Assembly: GCF_016786305.1 (NCBI RefSeq)
Contig: NZ_JADWYV010000274.1
Source: Pseudofrankia nepalensis
GTDB lineage: Bacteria; Actinomycetota; Actinomycetes; Frankiales; Frankiaceae
Strand: one strand, 5' to 3'
Length of the DNA stretch: 12,999 bases
Shown here: piece after piece, positions 1-7,141 of the stretch
Layout: every line of letters starts with the position of its first letter
Numbering within the stretch: the stretch's first letter is position 1
Program-made: the position numbers and the translations under genes
Notes under the pieces: model-generated
Databases searched by the model: none
Seen by the model: only the letters and a program-made list of their open reading frames with translations
Told to the model about the DNA's origin: nothing

Positions 1-55
1 ACCGGGTCCTACGTCTTCGACATCAGTCGAACCTCCTCAACGAGTACCACTGTTC

Positions 56-1030
56 TCATGCGACCTCGTGTCGCACGGCGATGTTGAGCCAGGAGCCGTG
101 CCGTGGGGTGTGGTGGATCTCGAGTCGTTGGGCGAGCGCGAACGCCTTGGCGGGTTCGAAGGCCTCGTACAGCGAGCCGAGGGAGTGGGTGCCCGAGGTT
201 GTCCAGGACGAGGACCACCTTCTCGGCCTCGGGGTAGTCGCTGGTCAGGAGCCGGTCGATCTCCTGGGCCCAGTCTCTGCGGGTCCGCTGGGGCCGGGCG
301 GTGACCCGGCGGCGGCCGGCGAGGGGCTCGACCCAGACGAAGATCGAGCAGGTCCCGCCGCGGACGTACTCGGAGTCCACCGTGAGGTCGTGGCCGGGCG
401 CGGCCGGCAGCGGGTCGCGGGCGTGGGCCAGGAGCTGGTAGGGCTTCTCGTCCATGCACACCACCGGCACACGGGCGTCGTGGGGGCGGGCGTAGACCGC
501 GAGGACGTCTTCCATCCGGGCGACGAACTCGCCGTTGGCTCGGGGCGGGATGGTCCAGTACTTCCTCAGGTGAGGACGAAGCGCCGTTTTTTTAGGACCC
601 GTCCGATCGTCGAGTGGTCCATGTCCGGGAGGTCGGCGACCAGCGCGACCTGCCGTTCCAGCAGCCGCAGCGACCAACGGCCGTGACCGGGCGGCGGGGT
701 CGAGCACGCCAGCGCGATCAGCCGCGCCTCGACCTCGCCAGTGATCTTCGGCTCGATCGGCGGTGTCAGCCGCCGCCTGCGCTGGATCGTCGCCGCGATG
801 TCACCACCACGCTCGGCATAGGCCCTGGCGACGTTGGTGACCGTGTCGGGATCCACCCCGACCCGCTCGGCGATCTCCCGACGGCCAGCCGGCACGCCCT
901 GGCTCTCATCGAGCTCCAGCAGGATCCGCGACCGGCGGACCTCCTGCGCCGGATGCGCCCCGGTCCGCACCACCCTCGTCAACCACGCACGCTCATCGGC
1001 ACTGAGCACCACCGACGCCAACCCCGACAC
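56..1030 (-). pseudogene. IS630-family transposase, frameshifted and 3'-truncated
   Basis: Remnant of an IS630-family DDE transposase. The N-terminal part (566-1030) starts at a GTG with a GTGAGG Shine-Dalgarno-like run about 7 nt upstream. It carries a helix-turn-helix region that includes EVRRSRILLELDES and REIAERVGVDPDTV. The DDE part continues in the -1 frame, with HLRKYWTIPP, then VVCMDEKP (first catalytic Asp, codon 450-452) and VLVLDN (second Asp, codon 201-203). A single extra G:C near 192-195 then shifts the frame again; past it the expected family sequence resumes with THSLGSLYEAFEP and HHTPRHGSWLNIA. Homology stops there: family members continue with a segment like AEIEL holding the third catalytic residue, but here it reads VRHEVA and a stop at 56-58. 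The missing catalytic Glu and left end make the element inactive by itself. Family assignment rests on recognised motifs and is firm. Confidence 0.85.
587..593 (-). other. A7 slippery run joining the two IS630 reading frames
   Basis: On the minus strand the sequence reads CCTAAAAAAACGG. In the frame of the N-terminal part it parses as ctA AAA AAA, the classical A_AAA_AAA slippery heptamer. A -1 shift there gives VLKK followed by TALRPHLRKYW, which matches what related transposases show across this point. The N-terminal frame otherwise ends ten codons later. This is either a programmed frameshift or transcriptional slippage site, as known in several IS families, or a one-base loss from an A8 run. 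The sequence cannot separate these. Confidence 0.55.
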
Positions 1031-1095
1031 GACACATCCTCACGACAACAGGAACGAAGGCCACCGCTACGATCTACCACATCCGCCGAATATTA

Positions 1096-1122
1096 GAAGC
1101 GACGGTCTACTAGTGTCGCTTC
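1096..1122. repeat. 8-bp inverted repeat near the IS630 right end
   Basis: GAAGCGAC (1096-1103) and GTCGCTTC (1115-1122) are perfect reverse complements separated by 11 bp containing CTAG. The structure lies 65 bp upstream of the IS630 transposase start, where the right terminus of that element is expected. IS630 elements insert at TA, and TA dinucleotides lie inside the loop. It may be the element's terminal structure or a protein-binding site. The left end is lost, so the terminal inverted repeat cannot be confirmed. Confidence 0.45.
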
Positions 1123-1160
1123 AGCGAAGATTGCCCGGATTCGGGGCGGCGGGCCGGATC

Positions 1161-1174
1161 GCCCCGTACGGGGC
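1161..1174. promoter_or_regulatory. 14-bp perfect palindrome upstream of the kinase-ATPase-GGDEF gene
   Basis: GCCCCGTACGGGGC is a perfect palindrome about 130 bp before the start codon of the large gene. It is bracketed by GGCCGGAT (1152-1159) and ATCCCGGCC (1179-1187), which form an outer, one-base-imperfect inverted repeat. With no loop and no following T-run it does not resemble an intrinsic terminator. A dimeric repressor or activator operator is the simplest reading, inferred only from symmetry and position. Confidence 0.35.
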
Positions 1175-1305
1175 TGACATCCCGGCCTGAAGAGCTCGGG
1201 AATCGGATCGGTGCATCCAGGCTCAGGCTTTCACTGGGGTGCTCTCGGCACGATCGGGGAAGACTCGGCGTGGAGTAGCGAGTGCCGTGATGATGAGGTT
1301 GTCAG

Positions 1306-4300
1306 ATGAGGGCCCAGCGAACGACGCCTAGTCGGGACCCGCCGGAGGTCTTGCGGGTCGAGTTGCTGCATGAGTCGGAGCGGACCCGGGTGACTCGGCT
1401 GGTGTCAGCTACTGGGAGTGTGATCCGGAAGGAGCCATTGGGGCCCGGGGCGCGGCAGCGGTTGCGCCATGAGGTGGAGATCCTCGAGCGGTTGTCCGGG
1501 GTTGAGGGGGTTGTGCACCTGGCGGCTGGACAGTTGCGGTGTCCGGGGTCGATTCTGCTGAACGATGTTGGCGGCACGGTTCTGTCCGAACGGGCCTCTC
1601 CCCTGGACCCGGCCAAACTGCTCGATCTGGCCGCATTGCTCGCGCGCACGGTGGCGGGGGTGCATCGCCTGGAGGTGGTGCATCGGAACATCAACCCGGC
1701 GAACATCGTGATGAGCGGCGACCGGGATTCGCCATGCCTGATCGACTTTGCGCTGGCTACCACCGTTGCCGCAGTCCAGACCGGGTTCGTCCATCCCAGG
1801 GAGATTGTCGGGTCGGTGCCATATCTGGCGCCGGAGCAGACCGGCCGGACCGGTCGCCCGGTCGATGCGCGGGCGGACCTGTACACGGTCGGCACGACGC
1901 TGTACGAGCTGGCTACCGGCATGCCGCCGTTCGGTACCGCGGACCCGCTGCGGATCATTCACGGTCATCTGGCGCGGGTGCCGGTACCGCCGGTGGCTGT
2001 GAATGCGGCGGTTCCGGCCGCGCTGTCGGCGATCATCATGCACCTGCTGGAAAAGGAGCCGGAGGATCGTTACCAGAGCGCCGACGGCCTGATACATGAT
2101 CTTGCTCTGGTACGCCAGGGCACCGTAGTGGTGCGTCCCGGCGAGTGCGATGTTCCGACGTGGTCACTGGTGCCGTCCCGGCTGTCCGGGCGCGAGGATG
2201 AGATCGGGGAGCTGGGAGCGGCGTTCACTGAGGCGATGGCGGGCCGCCGCACCGGCCTCCTCCTTAGCGGCGCGCCGGGGGTGGGCAAGACGTCCCTGGC
2301 CCATGAGCTGCGGCCGATCGTGGCCGGCGCCGACGGCTGGTTCGTGGCGGGCAAGTTCGACCAGTATCGCCGCGACCAGGAGCATGACGGGGTCTGGCAG
2401 GCGTTCCAGGCGCTGGGCCGGCTGTTGCTCGCCGAGCCTGAGGACCAGCTGGCCGAGGTGCGGGACCGGATGCTGCGGGCGTTGGGGTCAAGCACCGTCC
2501 TGGCCGCGACCGTGCCGGAGCTGGCGACGCTGCTGAAGGTCTCCCCGGAGCTGGGCGAGCCGATGACCGCGCAGGTGCGGGCCCAGCGCGGCGCGGTCGA
2601 GATCCTGCGCGCCGTCGCCTCCCGGAAACGGCCAGTGGTGTTCTTCGTCGACGACCTGCAGTGGGCCGGGCGGACACCGCTGGGCATCGTCGACCTGGTA
2701 CTTGGCGGCGAGCAACAGGTCGAGGGGCTGCTGCTGGTCGGCGCCTACCGGGAAGGCGAGGTGGATGCCGCCCATCCGCTGGCACCGATGCTCGCCCGCT
2801 GGCGTCGCCAGTCAGTTGGGCCGCGCCAGATTCGGTTGGGCAATCTGGCCCCGGCCAGCCAGGCGGCCCTGGTGGCCGACCTGCTACGCCTGGCCCCGCG
2901 GCCCGCCGCCAGGCTGGCCCAGATGATCGCGCCCTCCGCCGGGGGCAATCCCTACGACACGGTGCAGCTACTCAACGCGCTGCGCCACGAGGGCCTGCTC
3001 ACGTTCGGTGAGGCCGGTTGGCGATGGGATGAGGCCGCGCTGCGTCGCCGGCTGGCCTGCGTGGACGTGACCGGGCTGCTGGCCGCCCGCGTCGCCGCAT
3101 TGCCCCGGACAAGCAGGCAGCTGCTGGCGATCATGGCCTGTCTGGCCGGCCGGGTCGAGCTACCTGTCCTGCAGGTCGCGACCGGGCTTGAGGCGGGCGA
3201 GGTCGAACGGCGGCTCGCCCCCGCGTTCGCCGACGGGCTGCTGGTACTGGAGTCCGATGGCCCGCAGAGCGCGCGGTTTCACCATGACCGGGCGCAGGAG
3301 TCCATCCTCGGCAGCCTCAGCCCCCAGGCGAGGCGAGCCACGCAGTTGCGGCTGGCCCGGCGTCTCGCCGACCGACCCGAGCTCTTCGCGATGGCGGCCG
3401 AGCAGTACCTGTCCGTCGCCGACGCCGTGCACGCCGCGCCGGAGCGGCAACTGATGGTCAGGCTCTTCCAGCAAGCCGCCGACCAGGCGCGGGTGCTGAG
3501 CAACTACCCGCTGGTGGAGAGATTCCTGACCGCGGCGGCCACGCTCATCGGCCCCACCGACACCAACCAGCTGATCACGGTCCGCACCGGCCGGCACGCC
3601 GCCCTCTACAGCCTCGGCCGGCTGGAGGAGGCGGACGAGGAGTACCAGACGATCAGCCGGCTGTGCACCCACCCAGCACAACGCACGCCCGCCACCGTGG
3701 TCCAGGTCAGCAGCCTCACCAACCGGGTCCGGGGCGGCGAGGCGATCCGGCTCGGCCTCGACCAGCTGCGACAGCTCGGTCTCGCTGTCCCGGACCGGGA
3801 CCATCTAGACGCCGAAATCGACCGCCGGCTGGACACGCTTTACCGGTGGATCGACCAGACCAGCGAGTCCGACGACCTGCGCCGACCGAGAATCACCGAC
3901 CGTTCGCAACTCGGCGCCATAAGACTCGTCGACCGGCTGCTGACCCCGGCGTACTTCTTCGACCGGCCAGTCCAGGAGTGGCTGGCCGTGCAGGCGCTGC
4001 AGATGTGGAAACGACTTGGCCCCGATCGCACCCTTGTCCTCCCGGCCAGCACCATCATGCATGTGATCACCGCCCGCCGGCAGGACTACCGCACCGCGCA
4101 CCGCATCATGCGACGGATCCTCGCCGTCGCCCAGACGCGCGGCTATGAACCCGACCTGTGGCAGGCGCAGTTCCTCTATGTAGTCGGTGCCGGCCACTGG
4201 TTCGCCTCCTTGGAGGACAACCTGCCCGTGGCGCGCCGCGCGCTGGAGGGCCTGCTCCAGGCTGGTGAGCTGCAGAACGCCTGCTGGAGCCACGGCGTGC

Positions 4301-6216
4301 TGCTTTTCTACCTGTTGGACTGCGCCCCATCGCTCAAGGACTTCGACGCCGAGGCCGACGCGGCGCTGGCGTTCGCCGCCCGCACCGGCAACAGTCTCGC
4401 CGAAGAAACCTTCCGGACCTGCCGCCGGCTGACGAGAATGCTGCGCGGCGACATCGTCGCATCGGTCGCCGACGAGGCTGCCCAGCTGAACATGCTGGCC
4501 GCCAATCCCTACGCCACCGCTCATCTGCACCTCACCCGGGCGCTCGCCGCAGCCATCCTCGATCATCCCGCGGAGCTGGAGCGGCACACGGCGGCCGCGA
4601 TGCCGTTGTTCTCAGCCCGCACGGAGCTATACACGGTGGCGACGGCGCGCCTGCTACGAGCCCTGTCGCTGGCAGGGCAAGCCCGTTCGACAGAGCCCGG
4701 CCGGTACGAGGCGATGGTGGCCGAGTTGGACGAGTGGGTCGCGTGGCTGGCGGCACGCGCAACCGACGCGCCGGTCAACTTCCTGCACCTGCTGCGCTTG
4801 GTGGAGGCGGAGCGGGCCTGGGCCGTCGGCGACTTCCACGAGGCGGTGTACACCTTCGACGTCGCGCAGCGCGAAGCCTCCACCCGCGCACGTCCCTGGC
4901 ACCGGGCGCTCATCGCGGAACGCGCCGCCCGGTTCTTTCTGGCACACGGCATGCAGCACACCGGCCGCACGCTGCTCGCCGAAGCCCGCCACCACTACGC
5001 GGACTGGGGCGCCACCGCCAAGGTCAGCCAGCTCGATTGGGCCTACCCGATACTACGAGCCGAACCCGCCCGCGCTCAGCCAGCCACGCAACCACCGGTC
5101 GAAGCCGCCGTCTCCCAACCCACCGTCACAACCGGCACCATCGACCTGCTCGGCATCGTCGCCGCCTCCCAGGCCCTCAGCTCCAAGACCAGCACCAACG
5201 GCCTGCGGGCCGAAGTTGTCGGAATCCTCTCGGCGATGACCGGCGCCACCAGCGTCCACCTGCTGCTGCGCAACCACGAGGGGGAGGACGGCTGGACCGT
5301 ACCCGTGGGCGACAGCAGCAACATCTCGCTCGACGAAGCCGGTCGGCGGCGCCTGCTACCCCCCTCGGCCATCCGGTACGCCGAACGCACCCACGAGCCC
5401 CTCGTCATCGCCGACGCCACTCGCGACGACCGGTTCCACCGCGACCCCTATCTCACCGACCTCGACCGCTGCTCCCTGCTCGCCATCCCCATCATGATCC
5501 GCGGCGAACTACGCGCCATGCTGCTGCTCGAAAACCGGATGATCCGCAGCGCGTTCACCACCGAACGCCTCGAAGGAATCATGCTCATCGCAGGACAACT
5601 CGCCGTCTCCCTCGAGAACGCCATGGTCTACACCTCATTGGAACGCGAGGTCGCCGAACGCACCCGGCAACTCGCCGCCGCCAACCAACGCCTCGAGCAC
5701 CTCTCCATCACCGACCCGCTGACCGGACTCGCCAACCGGCGGCGCCTCGACGAGATCCTCGACGCCGAATGGCACCGAGCCAGACACCAGGCAACACCCC
5801 TCGCACTCGCCATGATCGACATCGACCACTTCAAGTCCTACAACGACCGCCACGGACACACCGCCGGCGACCTCTGCCTCCAACGCGTCGCCACCTGCCT
5901 GACCGACAACACCCGCGATACCGACCTCACCGCTCGCTACGGCGGCGAGGAATTCGTCACCGTGATGCCAGGCGCAGACCTCGACACCGCCAGACGGACC
6001 GCCGAACGACTCCGCACCGCCATCGAGGAACTGGCCCAACCACACCCGATACCCCCCGACCAGATCGTCACGATCAGCATCGGAGTAACATCGACCACCC
6101 CAGCCCCCGACGACGACGTGAAGACACTCGTCGACCTCGCCGACGCCGCGCTGTACCAAGCCAAGAACAGCGGACGCAACCGAGTGGAGGTGGCAAGCCC
6201 ACGCCCAACCTCCTGA
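1306..6216 (+). CDS. Kinase-like / AAA ATPase / helical repeat / GAF / GGDEF diguanylate cyclase
   Basis: Predicted cytosolic multidomain signalling protein of 1636 residues that should convert two GTP to c-di-GMP. The ATG follows GAGG by 7 nt. Residues about 14-265 form a protein-kinase fold: K42 in VIRK, E56 as the likely helix-C Glu, H126-R127-N128 in place of HRD, N133, D147-F148-A149 in place of DFG, and A175-P176-E177 followed by QTGR. The Asp-to-Asn change suggests a pseudokinase. Residues about 289-640 are an AAA/STAND ATPase with Walker A GAPGVGKT (322-329), a GKFDQYRR motif, and Walker B VVFFVDDLQW (D449, D450). Residues about 690-1260 are helix-rich, TPR-like. A GAF domain (about 1295-1440) and a short coiled coil (1445-1467) lead to a GGDEF domain: DPLTGLAN from 1470, I-site RDTD (1537-1540), active site GGEEF (1546-1550). 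The kinase/ATPase/GAF order is known from large bacterial kinases ending in a histidine kinase; here the output is GGDEF. No membrane segment or signal peptide is seen. No partner gene is adjacent. Confidence 0.93.
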   Translation: MRAQRTTPSRDPPEVLRVELLHESERTRVTRLVSATGSVIRKEPLGPGARQRLRHEVEILERLSGVEGVVHLAAGQLRCPGSILLNDVGGTVLSERASPLDPAKLLDLAALLARTVAGVHRLEVVHRNINPANIVMSGDRDSPCLIDFALATTVAAVQTGFVHPREIVGSVPYLAPEQTGRTGRPVDARADLYTVGTTLYELATGMPPFGTADPLRIIHGHLARVPVPPVAVNAAVPAALSAIIMHLLEKEPEDRYQSADGLIHDLALVRQGTVVVRPGECDVPTWSLVPSRLSGREDEIGELGAAFTEAMAGRRTGLLLSGAPGVGKTSLAHELRPIVAGADGWFVAGKFDQYRRDQEHDGVWQAFQALGRLLLAEPEDQLAEVRDRMLRALGSSTVLAATVPELATLLKVSPELGEPMTAQVRAQRGAVEILRAVASRKRPVVFFVDDLQWAGRTPLGIVDLVLGGEQQVEGLLLVGAYREGEVDAAHPLAPMLARWRRQSVGPRQIRLGNLAPASQAALVADLLRLAPRPAARLAQMIAPSAGGNPYDTVQLLNALRHEGLLTFGEAGWRWDEAALRRRLACVDVTGLLAARVAALPRTSRQLLAIMACLAGRVELPVLQVATGLEAGEVERRLAPAFADGLLVLESDGPQSARFHHDRAQESILGSLSPQARRATQLRLARRLADRPELFAMAAEQYLSVADAVHAAPERQLMVRLFQQAADQARVLSNYPLVERFLTAAATLIGPTDTNQLITVRTGRHAALYSLGRLEEADEEYQTISRLCTHPAQRTPATVVQVSSLTNRVRGGEAIRLGLDQLRQLGLAVPDRDHLDAEIDRRLDTLYRWIDQTSESDDLRRPRITDRSQLGAIRLVDRLLTPAYFFDRPVQEWLAVQALQMWKRLGPDRTLVLPASTIMHVITARRQDYRTAHRIMRRILAVAQTRGYEPDLWQAQFLYVVGAGHWFASLEDNLPVARRALEGLLQAGELQNACWSHGVLLFYLLDCAPSLKDFDAEADAALAFAARTGNSLAEETFRTCRRLTRMLRGDIVASVADEAAQLNMLAANPYATAHLHLTRALAAAILDHPAELERHTAAAMPLFSARTELYTVATARLLRALSLAGQARSTEPGRYEAMVAELDEWVAWLAARATDAPVNFLHLLRLVEAERAWAVGDFHEAVYTFDVAQREASTRARPWHRALIAERAARFFLAHGMQHTGRTLLAEARHHYADWGATAKVSQLDWAYPILRAEPARAQPATQPPVEAAVSQPTVTTGTIDLLGIVAASQALSSKTSTNGLRAEVVGILSAMTGATSVHLLLRNHEGEDGWTVPVGDSSNISLDEAGRRRLLPPSAIRYAERTHEPLVIADATRDDRFHRDPYLTDLDRCSLLAIPIMIRGELRAMLLLENRMIRSAFTTERLEGIMLIAGQLAVSLENAMVYTSLEREVAERTRQLAAANQRLEHLSITDPLTGLANRRRLDEILDAEWHRARHQATPLALAMIDIDHFKSYNDRHGHTAGDLCLQRVATCLTDNTRDTDLTARYGGEEFVTVMPGADLDTARRTAERLRTAIEELAQPHPIPPDQIVTISIGVTSTTPAPDDDVKTLVDLADAALYQAKNSGRNRVEVASPRPTS

Positions 6217-6294
6217 TCGTGGCGTCATCGCGTGGCCATCAGCGATTCGGCCCCCGAAGCCAGTTAGGGCGGCGGAAGCATCGCTCGTCAGATT

Positions 6295-6414
6295 GTGCTC
6301 GGCGAACGTCATCGTCGCGCAGCCCGACTCGCCGCAGCGGAACTGGCGGACCAGCAATGCGACAACGACCCGCTGCCCACCGAACGCGGCGTCGACGTGC
6401 TCAACACCCGTCCT
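6295..6414 (-). pseudogene. ISL3-family transposase N-terminal zinc-finger scrap
   Basis: A 40-codon stretch reads RVVVALLVRQFRCGESGCAT followed by MTFAEH. This matches the N-terminal zinc-binding segment of ISL3 transposases, where a basic strand and a CxxxxC pair precede a TFAE-type motif. Only one cysteine pair remains. The frame runs on for many codons to the left as antisense of the upstream GGDEF gene, but with no family likeness. To the right, where the true N-terminus would lie, the sequence is interrupted near 6437 by the IS110 remnant. Too short to be functional; assignment is by motif recognition only. Confidence 0.55.
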
Positions 6415-6436
6415 CGCTCTCGGCATGCGCCACGGG

Positions 6437-6459
6437 GGTCACGTTCTATTTCCCTTTAG
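6437..6459. repeat. Left copy of imperfect direct repeat flanking the IS110 remnant
   Basis: This copy reads GGTCACGTT, a 3-base variable part, then TTTCCCTTTAG. A second copy at 6893-6914 has the same GGTCACGTT and TTTCCCT blocks and ends CTAG. The pair brackets the IS110 transposase fragment and the IS110 homology begins within about 5 bp of this copy. It may be a duplicated target or core site of the element. Confidence 0.45.
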
Positions 6460-6462
6460 TGA

Positions 6463-6871
6463 TCAGGGTCGGCGTCAGCCGGCCACGTGGCGCTGCCCCG
6501 GCCAGCACGAATCCGCCGGCAAGACCAAAGGCGGCAAGACCCGCAAAGGCTCCAAATGGCTGCGGCTCTACCTCCACGACGCCGCCCGTGCCGCCGGCAG
6601 AACCAAGGGCACCTACCTGTCCGCCCAGTACAGCCGCCGCAAGGCCCGCCGCAGCCCGGCCAAGGCCCGCGTCGCCGTCGAGCACTCGATCCTCGTCGCC
6701 CTCTTCCACATGCTTGACCGTGACGAGTCCTGCTAGGACCTCGGCGCCGACTACTTCCGACGCCGCGACCCCCGCCACGCCCAGCGACTCATCACACAGC
6801 TCGGCGCCCTGGGTTACCACGTCACCGCCACTCCACCCGGGCCGCGACAACCACGCGACCAGGCAGCCTGA
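6463..6871 (+). pseudogene. IS110-family transposase C-terminal remnant with in-frame stop
   Basis: The C-terminal (Transposase_20-type) domain of an IS110-family transposase. Continuous homology starts near 6494 with CPGQHESAGKTKGGKTRKGS and continues through WLRLYLHDAARAAGRTKGTY and AVEHSILVALFHMLDRDES. A TAG at 6734-6736 then interrupts the frame. The family sequence resumes in the same frame with DLGADYFRRRD and LITQLGALGYHVTATPP and ends at 6869-6871. Just upstream, SAGHVA is readable in another frame from about 6463, so a short deletion appears to have removed the SWAGL-like segment before CPGQ. The whole N-terminal DEDD catalytic domain is absent, so this is non-functional. It lies between two diguanylate cyclase genes and carries flanking direct repeats. 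Confidence 0.85.
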
Positions 6872-6892
6872 CCCGGGTGCACACCGCTGAAC

Positions 6893-6914
6893 GGTCACGT
6901 TGTTTTCCCTCTAG
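6893..6914. repeat. Right copy of imperfect direct repeat flanking the IS110 remnant
   Basis: GGTCACGTT, then TTTTCCCT and CTAG, about 80% like the copy at 6437-6459. It begins 21 bp after the IS110 stop codon. That spacing suits the short right end usual in IS110-group elements, so this copy may mark the element boundary. Confidence 0.45.
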
Positions 6915-7141
6915 AGGCTTGCGCCGACGGCAGGCCCCGCGGCGGCTGGCGGACAGCCTGGGCAGTGCCCGGCCGATGGTGATGTTGTGCGGGCACCACG
7001 GCCGACCGGCACGGACTGCAACGCCGGCTGACCCTCTGCCCGTCGGATCGGAGCGTGGTGCCGGCGATCGGGACAGACCGTAGCAGCCGGACTGTCGCGG
7101 TCCGAGTTCTGCCAGTTACGATGGGCTCGTTGGGGGAAGCG

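Noticed and set aside
1130..1305. c-di-GMP riboswitch upstream of the cyclase gene
   Set aside because: I could not find the paired-helix layout or conserved tetraloop and receptor of known c-di-GMP riboswitches; the region has only palindromes.
1405..2785. Several minus-strand frames opposite the kinase and ATPase domains
   Set aside because: Same reason: low-complexity Arg/Pro/Ala translations, no independent start signals, and a real gene on the other strand.
3160..4587. Two long minus-strand open frames antisense to the middle of the large gene
   Set aside because: They have no recognisable motifs and lie opposite the helical-repeat region of a well-supported gene; antisense frames this long are common at high GC.
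6217..6260. Terminator after the large cyclase gene
   Set aside because: A 5-bp stem (ATCGC/GCGAT at 6227-6246) exists but is short and has no T-run.
4734..6890. Long open frame of about 718 codons on the + strand overlapping the end of the large cyclase gene
   Set aside because: Its translation is dominated by Arg, Pro and His, as expected from the +1 shadow of a C-ending GC-rich gene. The in-phase frame carries all recognised GAF and GGDEF motifs.
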